64,000 nt of DNA from Chitinophagaceae bacterium (GCA_016721385.1 JADKIE010000001.1:1-64000), one strand, 5' to 3'. Counted from the first letter of the stretch, positions 27,145 through 35,626 are shown. Numbers and translations are program-made. Notes: generated by a model not told the origin, from the sequence alone.

Positions 27145-28130
27145 TTAGAAATAGAGCTTTAATTTTAACTCAGTTGTTTCATCCAACCCAAACATCAAAT
27201 TAATGTTTTGAATGGCTTGTCCGCTGGCGCCTTTAATTAAATTATCAATTATGGAATGTACAACCAATTTGTTACCTAATTTTTCCAGTTGAATAATACA
27301 TTCATTAGTATTTACTACTTGTTTAAAAAAACAGGCTCGTTTGATACAGTTACAAAGGGTGACTTTTATAATATTCATTGTACAAATTATCCAACTCTTC
27401 AATACATAATTCACATTTTAATTGAGAACTGGTAAAAATACCTCTCGTAAAATCACCTCTCCATGGAACAAAATTAAAATCCTCTTCTTTTAGTGTAGAA
27501 ATGGAATTTAGTGATTGCACTATTTCAGCATTATGCTGATGCGTTAGTGTTTTGTATGCTTGGATATTATTTGCCCGCCAGCTAAAGTGAGAAGTGGCTG
27601 CTAAGCTTTGCCCTGCGCCAGTGCTTCCTGTAATACCGGTTGTATAAACTTCGCTTAACAAACCTGCTTTTGCTAAAGGCAATAAACTCAGTTGTATTGC
27701 TGTAGCAAAACATCCTGGATTAGCTATATTATTTGCTAACTTAATTTTTTCTTTTTGCAATTCGGGCAAGCCATATACAAAAATCTCTTCCTTTAATAAA
27801 CGCATTTGCATTTAATCGAAAATCATTTCCAATATCTATTAATTTTACATTAGCAGGAATTTCGTTTTCAGAAATAAATTGCTTTGCCTGTCCATGTCCG
27901 GCACAAAAGAAAATTACATCTACCGCAAAATGATGCTTAGCTGAAAATTTTAGATTTGTTTCTCCTACCAAATCTGCATGTACCTTACTTACGTAATTAT
28001 CTGCGTTACTTCCACTTTGTACAAAAATTATTTCCACATTTGGATGGTTTACTAATAGGCGTATCAGTTCGCCGCCGGTGTAGCCTGCTGCACCAATTAT
28101 ACCAACACGTATATTTATATTTTCGTTCAT
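27145..28130 (-). CDS. argC: N-acetyl(acyl)-gamma-glutamyl-phosphate reductase, frameshifted
   Basis: NADPH-dependent reduction of N-acylglutamyl phosphate. The N-terminus RVGIIGAAGYTGGELIRLL is the cofactor-binding fold, IDIGNDFRLN follows, and NPGCFATAIQL contains the catalytic Cys. HNAEIVQSL and FVPWRGDFTRGIFTS are later family blocks, and the C-terminus reads VVHSIIDNLIKGASGQAIQNINLMFG. Breaks lie near 27790 and 27365. It is separated from argG by 89 bp holding a palindromic repeat. Confidence 0.9.
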
Positions 28131-28163
28131 TTGCTTTGATAAAAGTTGAATAAAGTTTTAACA

Positions 28164-28215
28164 GTACAAGAGTGCGACGCAACGATGCTTAATAAAGCAT
28201 CCATCGCCGGTAACA
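28164..28215 (+). repeat. interspersed palindromic repeat, type 1, copy 2 (inside the arginine operon)
   Basis: Reads gtacaagagtgcgacgc, then a perfect 7-bp stem gatgctt-aata-aagcatc, then ccatcgccggtaaca. It is the best-preserved of three copies (others at 20316 and 44257) and lies in the argG-argC gap, so it would be transcribed within the operon mRNA. Confidence 0.7.
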
Positions 28216-28219
28216 AAAA

Positions 28220-29432
28220 TTAAATACTGTTATTTACTTTGTGATAAATTGAAGTTTGGTTACCAAATATTTTACTAAACCCTCTTACATCATCGCCGGT
28301 ATACCCTGTATTCATTTCGCCATACTTACCAAACGCAGCGCTCATTAAATCATGGGCCGAATCGATACCTATTACCTGAAAATAATAAGGATTTAGTTGC
28401 ACAAATACATCGCCGGTAACATTTTGCTGGCTATTTGTAAAGAAGGCTTCAATATCTCTCATTACCGGATCCATAATTTGTCCTTCATGCAACCAATTAC
28501 CATAAAATAATGCTAACTGATCTTTCCAGTTTAATTGCCATTTGGTTAATACATGTTTTTCTAAAGCATGATGTGCTTTTAAAATTACCATTGGTGCAGC
28601 GGCTTCAAAACCCACACGGCCTTTAATACCAATGATAGTATCGCCAACATGTATGTCTCTGCCAATTCCATAAGCGCCTGCAATATTTTGTAAATATTGA
28701 ATTGCTTCTGTTGGATGTATAAATTTTGTATCATTCACTCCATACAATTCTCCTTTTACAAAACTTAATTTTACTTCCTCGGCGCCGGTTTTAGTAATCT
28801 GTGTTGGCCAAGCCTCTTCGGGTAAAAGCCCTCTACTGCTTAATGTTTCTTTTCCTCCAACACTTGTTCCCCATAATCCTTTATTGATTGAATAAGTGCT
28901 TTTTTCAAAATTCATTTCAACACCTTTACTTTTCAGGTAAGTAATTTCTTCTTCCCTGCTTAATTTCATATCACGAATGGGCGTAATGATTTGTACTCCT
29001 GGAATCATAATATTGAAAATCATATCAAACCTCACCTGATCGTTGCCTGCACCTGTGCTACCATGTGCCACCGCATCGGCATTTAACTTTTTGGTATGTT
29101 CTGCAATGCTTAATGCCTGGCTTAATCTTTCGGCGCTTACACTTAACGGATAGGTGTTGTTTTTTAAACAGTTTCCAAAAATTAAATATTTAATAATGTT
29201 ATCGTAATAACTTTTTACGGCATCAATAGTAGTATGTGTTTTCACTCCAAGCTTGTAGGCATGTGATTCAATTTTTTTAATTCATCGGGCGTAAAGCCAC
29301 CGGTGTTTACAATAACCGAATGAACTTCGTACCCTTTTCATCCGTAAAATATTTTGCACAGTAGGTTGTATCTAAACCACCACTAAAACCTAAAACTATT
29401 TTTGCGCCTTTTGCCAAAGTTTCTATACTCAT
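28220..29432 (-). CDS. argG: argininosuccinate synthase, frameshifted near the N-terminus
   Basis: Joins citrulline and aspartate with ATP. Starting at 29432, MSIETLAKGAKIVLGFSGGLD shows the PP-loop SGGLDTT. After breaks near 29338 and 29250 the rest is continuous: AHGSTGAGNDQVRFD, KGLWGTSVGGKE and the long C-terminal multimerisation region. The order argG before argC, downstream of a GNAT gene (9 nt), matches other Bacteroidota arginine operons. The rejoined protein is about 400 aa, a normal length. Confidence 0.92.
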
Positions 29433-29441
29433 TATTTGTAA

Positions 29442-30146
29442 TTAAAAATTTAAAAAGTATCTTAATAAAGATTTTGATGACCCTCCTCCACCTGCAATTT
29501 GCTTTTCAAAAAATGGTTTTAACAATTTCCATTCCTTGTAGCGTTGTAAGCGCTCTAACCCTTTTTTATTTTCTTCAAAAAATTGTTTGGTTTCTTCGGG
29601 CTCGTAGTGATCGGCAGGATCGTAAAGCATTGCGGTACACATGCAATTTTTTCTATCTTTACTCATTAAAATTTCGTAATTCACACAGCTTTTGCAACCT
29701 GCCCAAAAATGCTCATCGTTGGTTAATTCAGAATAGGTTACAGGTTCGTAACCCAAATCGGAATTTATTTTCATTACTGCCAACCCTGTGGTTAGTCCAA
29801 AAATTTTTGCATCCGGGTATTTTTCTCTGCTTAATTCAAAAACTCGTTTTTTAATTAATTTTGCAACGCCACTTTTTCTAAAAGGTGGCGATACTATAAG
29901 TCCGCTATTAGCAACATATTCTCCTTTCCAAACTTCTATATAACAAAAGCCAACCCATACGTTTTCGTTAGTAACAGCAATTACAGCTTTGCCTTCATTA
30001 ATTTTTTGCTCAACATACTCAGGCGATCGTTTTGCAATACCTGTACCTCTTGCTTTGGCAGATGATTGCATCTCATCGGTAATTGTTGTTGCGTATTTGG
30101 TATCGGCTGCAGTTGCAACTCTGATAATAATGTTTTGATTATCCAA
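29442..30146 (-). CDS. GNAT family acyltransferase, first gene of the arginine operon
   Basis: Candidate enzyme for the first arginine step (acylation of glutamate). IIIRVATAADTKYA is a GNAT N-terminus; GFCYIEVWKGEYVANSGLIV and PPFRKSGVAKLIKKRVFEL give the acetyl-CoA-binding core. A Cys cluster (WAGCKSCVNYE, KDRKNCMCTAML) is conserved-looking, and the C-terminus is helical. I choose a TTG start at 30146 (MDNQNIIIRVA). An ATG at 30218 would extend into the leader hairpin, where the added residues look non-native. It leads the operon by 9 nt from argG. The function is inferred from position. Confidence 0.72.
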   Translation of the reverse strand: MDNQNIIIRVATAADTKYATTITDEMQSSAKARGTGIAKRSPEYVEQKINEGKAVIAVTNENVWVGFCYIEVWKGEYVANSGLIVSPPFRKSGVAKLIKKRVFELSREKYPDAKIFGLTTGLAVMKINSDLGYEPVTYSELTNDEHFWAGCKSCVNYEILMSKDRKNCMCTAMLYDPADHYEPEETKQFFEENKKGLERLQRYKEWKLLKPFFEKQIAGGGGSSKSLLRYFLNF

Positions 30147-30205
30147 TTTGTATAAATTGAAACAGTTAAAAAATTTTAGTAGAAAACTTTCGGAGATTTT
30201 TTTCA

Positions 30206-30312
30206 CTGACAGGGGCAAGTTTCAATTGCTCGGCCTATCAGCAACCACGTCGGGTATGTGGTGTAAATGCAAACACATGCCTACTGCAAAGCAATTCGAT
30301 TTTAGAATCGAA
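30206..30312 (-). promoter_or_regulatory. arginine-operon leader with candidate leader peptide and hairpins
   Basis: On the minus strand a GTG-started 12-codon frame (30276 to the stop at 30238-30240) encodes MFAFTPHTRRGC, containing two adjacent Arg codons. The stop codon lies in a hairpin arm (ctgatagg, 30234-30241) that pairs with cctgtcag (30206-30213). Upstream, ttcgatt-ctaa-aatcgaa (30295-30312) is a perfect hairpin. The arrangement suggests translation-dependent attenuation; no typical U-rich terminator follows, so control of translation of the first gene is possible instead. Confidence 0.5.
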
Positions 30313-30372
30313 ATTTTTGCTTTTAAAGTATGTTATTGTTTGCTTCAAATTTGTGCTGTCATAAATTGGGCG

Positions 30373-30380
30373 TAAAGGTA
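30373..30380 (-). promoter_or_regulatory. probable -7 element of the arginine operon
   Basis: TACCTTTA on the minus strand matches TAnnTTTG at all but the last base. It would start a transcript near 30365, giving a leader of about 220 nt. No good -33 box is seen. Confidence 0.45.
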
Positions 30381-30441
30381 TAAATATTTTAGTATTTAAT
30401 GTGTTTATTTTTTACTTAAAGTTTTGTTATTGTACAACCTG

Positions 30442-31935
30442 TTAGCTAACATAACGTTTAAGCTCATCTGCAATTTTTCTATCGTTACTTAACCGAGGCA
30501 CTTTATTTTGTCCGCCCAGTTTCCCCGAAGCTTTCATAAAATTAATAAAGCCATTTTTTTGCACACAGGATATTTTAAGTTGCTGCAAAATATTGCCACT
30601 TATTAAATCATTGTAATACACATTTTTTTGGCGAAGATTGTCATCCATTTTTTTGGCAAATGCAGCAATATCTAGCGGCATATTTTCAAATTCAATAAAC
30701 CACTCATGATAGCTTTTACCATCGTCTTGTGCAATCATAGGGGCAACGGTAAATTCAATTACTTTAATATTATCTTCATTGGCTGCTTTAAGCAAAGCCG
30801 CTTCTACCTCTTCGGCAATTACATGTTCGCCAAAGGCGCTGATAAAATGTTTAGTTCTACCGGTTACAATAATTCTGTACGGATTAGTTGATACAAATTT
30901 TACGGTATCCCCAATATTATAACCCCACAATCCGGCATTGCTGTTGATAATTAAGGCATAGTTTTCGCCAACTTTTACATCTTTTATGGTTAGCCGAGTT
31001 GGATTTTCATTAAAAATTTCGGCGGCAGGTACAAACTCAAAAAATATTCCGCTGTTGGTATTAAGCAATAATCCCTGCTCTTTTTGAGAATCTTGAAAAG
31101 CAAAAAAACCTTCGCTTGCCGGAAACAATTCTATACAATCTACTTTACGTCCAATGCTTTCTTCAAGCTTGGCTTTATACGGCTCAAAATTTACACCACC
31201 TTGTACCATTACATTAAACTGGGGAAATAGCTCTCCTATTTTTTTTCCACTCTTTTCTTCTAATCTATCAAAATACATTTGCATCCAGGGAGGTATGCCA
31301 CTAATTAATGTCATGTTTTGATTAATGGTTTCCTCTACAATTTTATCCAATTTTTCTTCCCACTCTTCTATACAATTTGTAGTATAGCTGGGTAATTGAT
31401 TAGCTCTTAAATATTTGGGTACATGATGGTTTACAATGCCGCTAAGCCTACCTGTTGGTATATCCGCTACTCGTTCTAACTCGGGAGAGCCGCTTAAAAA
31501 TATAAGTTTGCCATCGGCAAATTTGGTATTGCCCGTTTCGGCCATATAACATAGTAAAGCGTTACGGGCTGTATTAATGTGATTTGGGATAGATTCTTTT
31601 GTAATTGGAATATATTTTACACCACTGGTTGTGCCACTTGTTTTGGCAAAATAAATTGGTTTGCCTTTCCAGAGCACATTATGTTTTCCCTGCTTTATTT
31701 TTTCGATGTAAGGCTTTAGTTGTTCATAATCTCTTATGGGAACTTTTTTCACAAAATCTTCATGCGTTTTTATAGTATCAAATACATGATCTTTTCCAAA
31801 CTCGGTTTTTGTGCCAACTTTAATAAGATGATTAAAAATGGATTGCTGGTCGTTGACAGCATGCTCCATCGATCTTTTTATTTGTTTATATATATAATTA
31901 GCAAAAGGTTTTGCTAAGATTGATTTAATTGTCAT
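30442..31935 (-). CDS. GH3 family protein
   Basis: A member of the GH3 acyl-adenylating superfamily; the plant members conjugate hormones to amino acids, and bacterial substrates are unknown. FAKTSGTTSGVKYIPIT near residue 95 is the ATP/AMP loop, ELFPASEGFFAFQD near 265 the A4-like motif, YNIGDTVKF near 345 and TGRTKHFISAFGEHV near 360 the A8-type hinge. The C-terminal ASGKLGGQNKVPRL carries the Lys region. 497 aa is full length and the frame is open. It is transcribed alone, opposite the upstream DUF4258-mtaB junction. Confidence 0.93.
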   Translation of the reverse strand: MTIKSILAKPFANYIYKQIKRSMEHAVNDQQSIFNHLIKVGTKTEFGKDHVFDTIKTHEDFVKKVPIRDYEQLKPYIEKIKQGKHNVLWKGKPIYFAKTSGTTSGVKYIPITKESIPNHINTARNALLCYMAETGNTKFADGKLIFLSGSPELERVADIPTGRLSGIVNHHVPKYLRANQLPSYTTNCIEEWEEKLDKIVEETINQNMTLISGIPPWMQMYFDRLEEKSGKKIGELFPQFNVMVQGGVNFEPYKAKLEESIGRKVDCIELFPASEGFFAFQDSQKEQGLLLNTNSGIFFEFVPAAEIFNENPTRLTIKDVKVGENYALIINSNAGLWGYNIGDTVKFVSTNPYRIIVTGRTKHFISAFGEHVIAEEVEAALLKAANEDNIKVIEFTVAPMIAQDDGKSYHEWFIEFENMPLDIAAFAKKMDDNLRQKNVYYNDLISGNILQQLKISCVQKNGFINFMKASGKLGGQNKVPRLSNDRKIADELKRYVS

Positions 31936-32055
31936 GTTTAATTGCCACTAATTTCACAAAATTATACTAATATTTTTTTAAAAATTTATACTGGTTGTTA
32001 ATTAAGTACAAGCGGTAGCCTTACAATGAACAATGAGTTATCAACTATGAACTTA

Positions 32056-32511
32056 TCATTTACAATCACAACTCCAATCCCTGTCCAAATCAATACATGT
32101 TACCACAACCATTTCACCTCCGGGTTTTGGTGCAAATACAATACGTACCCTTTGATTATCATGTGTTATACCTTCTAAAGGATATGTTTTCCCTCGTGGG
32201 TCATCTTCAATTTTAGCAGGATTAACTCGCCCATTTTGCAAAATTTCCTTTATTTCACTTTCGTCAATATGCCTGCAAGCCATTCGGCAACGGGCATGTT
32301 TTGTAATTATTAAATTAGAATATCTTCTGTTAAAATCATCTCTTCCATTTGGATTTTCGGCTGGCGATGGCCCTACAGGCGGAATTGTAATACGTTTAGT
32401 AGTTTGCTCTGTAGTTGCTTTTGCTTTACCTCCTCGTTGATTTTTTTTAATATAAAAAAGTAATAAAGCCGCACCCAGCAAAGCAATATATGGTAAATAT
32501 TTTTTTAACAT
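32056..32511 (-). CDS. DUF4258 domain protein with N-terminal membrane anchor
   Basis: Starting at 32511 (MLKKYLPYIALLGAALLLFYIKK), a single membrane helix leads into a Thr/Pro-rich linker and a DUF4258 domain: ITKHARCRMACRHIDESEIKEILQNG, then KTYPLEGITHDNQRVRIVFAP and VVVTCIDLD. DUF4258 resembles RelE/BrnT-like toxin folds, but the membrane anchor and the absence of an antitoxin gene make a toxin role doubtful. Cysteines in RCRMACRH and DWSCDCK stand out. It is divergent from mtaB. Confidence 0.8.
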   Translation of the reverse strand: MLKKYLPYIALLGAALLLFYIKKNQRGGKAKATTEQTTKRITIPPVGPSPAENPNGRDDFNRRYSNLIITKHARCRMACRHIDESEIKEILQNGRVNPAKIEDDPRGKTYPLEGITHDNQRVRIVFAPKPGGEMVVVTCIDLDRDWSCDCK

Positions 32512-32564
32512 AATATGCAAAGATATAAAGCTTGAATACATTTCGGCTTTAATAAATTGGTGGT

Positions 32565-32572
32565 TATCTTTG
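32565..32572 (+). promoter_or_regulatory. -7 element directly upstream of mtaB
   Basis: TATCTTTG ends 6 nt before the preferred mtaB ATG (32579), leaving room for only a very short or absent leader. An upstream in-frame ATG at 32570 lies inside the element and cannot be the start if this promoter is used. Confidence 0.6.
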
Positions 32573-32578
32573 CAGCTA

Positions 32579-33877
32579 ATGTCAAAATCTGTTGCACTTC
32601 ATACTTTAGGCTGTAAGCTCAACTTCTCTGAAACCTCCACCCTTGGCAGGCTTTTAGAAGATGATGGCTTTGTTAAAAAAGATTTTAATGAGGTTGCAGA
32701 TGTATATGTAATTAACACTTGTAGCGTAACCGAAAATGCCGATAAGGAATGTCGCCAGCTAGTTCGCCGCATACAACGTAAGGCGCCAGAAGCAATGGTA
32801 GTAATTACAGGCTGTTATGCTCAACTAAAGCCCAAAGAAATTGCCAATATACCAGGTGTAGATTTAGTACTTGGCGCTGCCGAAAAATTTAATATCACCC
32901 AACATTTAAAAGAAATAACCAAAGGCGATAGTACAAAAATTTGCAGTTGCGATATTGAAGATGTGAATGTGTTTACAGCATCACACTCCATAAATGACCG
33001 TACCAGAACATTTTTAAAAGTGCAGGATGGATGTAACTATAATTGTTCGTTTTGTACAATACCTATGGCCCGAGGCAAAAGCCGAAGTGATAGTATTGAA
33101 AATGTAATTGCTAATGTAAAAAGTATTGCAGCTGGTGGCGGTAAAGAAATTGTTTTAACAGGAATTAATTTGGGAGATTTTATTTCGGCCCAATCACTTC
33201 TACCAAAAGAAAATGGCGACAATAAGTTAGCAACAGATGACAAGGCCAATTTTTATTCGTTAATAAAGGAGTTAGACAAAATAGATGGTATTGAGCGCTT
33301 TAGAATATCTTCTATTGAGCCTAATTTACTTACCAATGAAATAATTGAATTTGTTAGTAACAGCAAACGTTTTATGCCGCACTTTCATATTCCATTGCAG
33401 AGTGGCAGTAATAAAATTTTGGGCTTAATGCGCAGGCGATACAAAAAAGAGTTGTACACCGAAAGAGTTGCATTAATTAAAACAATGATGCCGCATTGTT
33501 GTATAGGTGTAGATGTTATTGTTGGCTCTCCCGGTGAAACGGAGGCAGACTTTAAAGAAACGGTGGATTTTTTAACCAATTTAGATATTTCGTATTTGCA
33601 TGTATTTACATATAGCGAAAGAGCTAACACAACAGCATTAGATATTAAACCGGTAGTACCAATAAATATAAGGCATGATAGAAATAAAATATTGCGAAAT
33701 TTAAGCTATCAAAAAATGCAATATTTTACCACACAGCATATTGGCCAAACCAGAAAAGTTTTGTTTGAAAAGCATGAAGCTAACGGAATGATGGAAGGGT
33801 ACACCGATAATTACATAAAAATAACTGCACCCCATAATGCAGATTGGGTTAATACAATTACAGAATGGAAAATTTAA
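32579..33877 (+). CDS. mtaB: tRNA t6A37 methylthiotransferase MtaB
   Basis: A radical-SAM enzyme that adds a methylthio group to t6A37 in tRNA. The UPF0004 domain has three cluster Cys (HTLGCKLN, VINTCSVT, VITGCYA). The radical-SAM motif DGCNYNCSFCTIP is near residue 155. LQSGSNKILGLMRRRY and a C-terminal TRAM-like region complete it. TLGCKLN and the SVTENADKECRQ pattern mark MtaB rather than MiaB, which is present separately at 50.4 kb. It is intact and overlaps the next gene by 13 nt. Confidence 0.94.
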   Translation: MSKSVALHTLGCKLNFSETSTLGRLLEDDGFVKKDFNEVADVYVINTCSVTENADKECRQLVRRIQRKAPEAMVVITGCYAQLKPKEIANIPGVDLVLGAAEKFNITQHLKEITKGDSTKICSCDIEDVNVFTASHSINDRTRTFLKVQDGCNYNCSFCTIPMARGKSRSDSIENVIANVKSIAAGGGKEIVLTGINLGDFISAQSLLPKENGDNKLATDDKANFYSLIKELDKIDGIERFRISSIEPNLLTNEIIEFVSNSKRFMPHFHIPLQSGSNKILGLMRRRYKKELYTERVALIKTMMPHCCIGVDVIVGSPGETEADFKETVDFLTNLDISYLHVFTYSERANTTALDIKPVVPINIRHDRNKILRNLSYQKMQYFTTQHIGQTRKVLFEKHEANGMMEGYTDNYIKITAPHNADWVNTITEWKI

Positions 33878-34179
33878 CCAACAAACAATTAAATAAATAT
33901 CAGGTAACCATTCATTTTGAAATGGATGATGAGTTTATGACCTTGGTACCGCCACACAGGGTACTAATAAATGATTTAATTGAAAAGAATATTATTGACT
34001 CCTATACGGTAAGTTTAGAAACGCAACGGAGCTGGATAATTATTAATGCCGCCAGTAAAAAGGAGGCTGAAGATATTTTGGCTAAATCGCCTTTATATAA
34101 ATACTGGACTATTGAAATTGATGATATTTTTGTATATGACGGGCAGATTTACAGATTGCCGGCATTACAACTGAATTAA
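33865..34179 (+). CDS. small protein, YciI/muconolactone-isomerase-like fold
   Basis: A 104-aa soluble protein. The pattern KYQVTIHFEMDDEFMTLVPPHRVLINDLIEKNII, then SWIIINAASKKEAEDILAKSPLYKYWTIEIDDIF, resembles the ferredoxin-like YciI family. No catalytic residue can be assigned. It overlaps the mtaB end by 13 nt and so is co-transcribed with it. It is intact. Confidence 0.7.
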   Translation: MENLTNKQLNKYQVTIHFEMDDEFMTLVPPHRVLINDLIEKNIIDSYTVSLETQRSWIIINAASKKEAEDILAKSPLYKYWTIEIDDIFVYDGQIYRLPALQLN

Positions 34180-34195
34180 AAAGTTTGTAAAAAAT

Positions 34196-34225
34196 TTTGC
34201 AGAGAAATTTTAAGCCTTATCTTTG
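34196..34225 (+). promoter_or_regulatory. promoter of tRNA-Val
   Basis: TTTG at 34196-34199 and TATCTTTG at 34218-34225, 18 nt apart, match the Bacteroidota -33/-7 pair closely. The -7 box ends 17 nt before the tRNA. Confidence 0.8.
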
Positions 34226-34242
34226 CAATCCAATTTTAAAAA

Positions 34243-34316
34243 GGGAGCTTAGCTCAGCTGGTTAGAGCACCTGCCTTACAAGCAGGGGGTCACAGGTTCG
34301 ACCCCAGTAGCTCCCA
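34243..34316 (+). tRNA. tRNA-Val (anticodon TAC)
   Basis: A full cloverleaf is readable: acceptor gggagct/agctccc, D arm gctc/gagc, anticodon stem cctgc/gcagg with loop cttacaa (anticodon TAC at 34277-34279), T loop ttcgacc. The discriminator is A at 34316 and CCA is not encoded. The T stem acagg/ccagt contains one A-A mismatch where actgg is usual, either a variant or a base error. It has its own promoter and terminator. Its 3' end is duplicated at 34449-34468. Confidence 0.95.
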
Positions 34317-34320
34317 CAAA
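34301..34320 (+). repeat. tRNA-Val 3' end copy of a direct repeat (att-like site, first copy)
   Basis: accccagtagctcccacaaa, spanning the tRNA T arm, acceptor strand and four following bases; repeated with one mismatch at 34449-34468. Confidence 0.7.
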
Positions 34321-34321
34321 T

Positions 34322-34349
34322 AAAACCTCACAGATAATGTGGGGTTTTA
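34322..34349 (+). terminator. terminator of tRNA-Val
   Basis: aaaacctcaca pairs with tgtggggtttt (one unpaired or mismatched position) around gataa, followed by T-rich sequence, 6 nt after the tRNA. Confidence 0.7.
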
Positions 34350-34448
34350 TTATTATAAACCTATCCTTTACCTATAATGCACTTTGTTACCATTTAGGAA
34401 TACTCTTTGTTGTAACGCATCTAATTTTATGGAAAGTTCACTTATTTT

Positions 34449-34468
34449 ACCCCAGTAGCTCCAACAAA
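34449..34468 (+). repeat. second copy of the tRNA-Val 3' end (att-like site)
   Basis: accccagtagctccaacaaa matches 34301-34320 at 19 of 20 positions. The rest of the tRNA is not repeated. The 128 bp between the copies hold the tRNA terminator and, on the minus strand, a stop-free stretch (34384 to the second copy) reading KISELSIKLDALQQRVFLNG, which may be a gene remnant. Confidence 0.7.
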
Positions 34469-34525
34469 ATCCCTAATTAATATCACTAAATCAGTTAACC
34501 CTTGTCATTACTAAACTGTAAATAC

Positions 34526-34543
34526 TATATCAATTTTGATATA
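34526..34543. promoter_or_regulatory. 18-bp palindrome upstream of the OmpA-family gene
   Basis: tatatcaattttgatata is a perfect 8-bp inverted repeat around tt, 12 nt before the start codon. It has the shape of a repressor operator; no regulator is assigned. Confidence 0.4.
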
Positions 34544-34555
34544 AATTTTACAATC

Positions 34556-35626
34556 ATGAAAATCATTCCCTTATTCACAACATTGTTGTTGTTATGCTCT
34601 CTTAGATCAATAGCACAAGAAGATGAAAATAAAGTAGTTTCAAAATTTGATTTTATTCCCGGAGAAAAAGTAGTTTTTTATGATGATTTTACTGCCGAAA
34701 ATATTGGCGATTTTCCATTGCAATGGAACACCAATAGCAGTGGCGAAATTGTTACCTACGGAAAATATCCTGGTAGATGGTTTCAAATGACTGGTGGCGG
34801 ATATTATATACCGGAGGCTAAAGAAAAATTTACTGATAATTTCACTGTGGAGTTCGATCTTATTCCTTTAAATACATTGAATATAGATTACCTGTATAAC
34901 ATAAATTTCATATTTGTTTCGGGTACTCTAAGTAACCCAAACGAAGGTGGTGCTGTTCCCGGAAAAGCCGGAACAAGTTTTACTCCAGGTTACGATGCAA
35001 TAAACTGGACAAACTGGTCGGAAAAAGATGGAGGCTATAAAGATGATGGTAGTGCTGCATTTATGTTTACTGCTGGTGAAAAATACCATATTGCCTTTTG
35101 GATACAAAAACAACGCATTCGTATGTATGCCAACGAAACCAAAGTATTGGATTTACCTCGTGGATTAATTGCCGGTTATACGTACAATATTTTTAGGATA
35201 CAAACAACCGATGAACTTAAGCCATTAATTGCCAATTTTAAAATTGCCGCAGGTTTACCCGATATGCGTAATAAATTACTTACAGAAGGTAAACTAATAA
35301 GTTATGGTATTCAGTTTGATGTAAACTCAGATAAAATAAAACCTGAGTCGTATGCAACTATTAAAGAAATAGCTCAAATTTTAAAAGACAATGCAACTTT
35401 AAAAATAAAAATTATTGGTCATACCGATAGTGATGGTGATGAAGCTTTAAATTTGGATTTGTCTAAAAGAAGATCCATAAGTGTAAAAGAAGAATTGAAT
35501 AATACATTTGGCATTGATAATGCAAGAATTGAAACAGAAGGAAAGGGAGAAACGCAGGCTATTGCCCCAAACGACAACATGATAAATAAAGCAAAAAATC
35601 GTAGAGTGGAATTTATTAAATTATGA
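34556..35626 (+). CDS. OmpA family outer-membrane/periplasmic protein
   Basis: An exported peptidoglycan-associated protein. A signal peptide (MKIIPLFTTLLLLCSLRSIAQ) leads to a beta-rich region resembling a jelly-roll or lectin-like fold (VFYDDFTAENIGDFPLQWN, TVEFDLIPLN). The C-terminal OmpA domain starts near residue 240 (FDVNSDKIKPESYATIKEIAQIL) with the peptidoglycan-binding set GHTDSDG, LSKRRSISV and NRRVEF. The start at 34556 is preferred because the signal peptide begins there. 356 aa, intact. A palindrome lies just upstream. Confidence 0.9.
   Translation: MKIIPLFTTLLLLCSLRSIAQEDENKVVSKFDFIPGEKVVFYDDFTAENIGDFPLQWNTNSSGEIVTYGKYPGRWFQMTGGGYYIPEAKEKFTDNFTVEFDLIPLNTLNIDYLYNINFIFVSGTLSNPNEGGAVPGKAGTSFTPGYDAINWTNWSEKDGGYKDDGSAAFMFTAGEKYHIAFWIQKQRIRMYANETKVLDLPRGLIAGYTYNIFRIQTTDELKPLIANFKIAAGLPDMRNKLLTEGKLISYGIQFDVNSDKIKPESYATIKEIAQILKDNATLKIKIIGHTDSDGDEALNLDLSKRRSISVKEELNNTFGIDNARIETEGKGETQAIAPNDNMINKAKNRRVEFIKL

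Noticed and set aside
21753..29432. Arginine operon as a decayed pseudogene block
   Set aside because: Breaks are mostly single shifts with all active-site motifs retained, and unrelated essential genes show the same breaks; sequencing error is the simpler cause.
30148..30375. A 75-aa plus-strand protein across the arginine leader
   Set aside because: It is antisense to the GNAT start and leader; the minus-strand signals explain the conserved-looking sequence better.
32056..32511. DUF4258 protein as a toxin of a toxin-antitoxin pair
   Set aside because: It carries a membrane anchor and has no small partner gene upstream or downstream.
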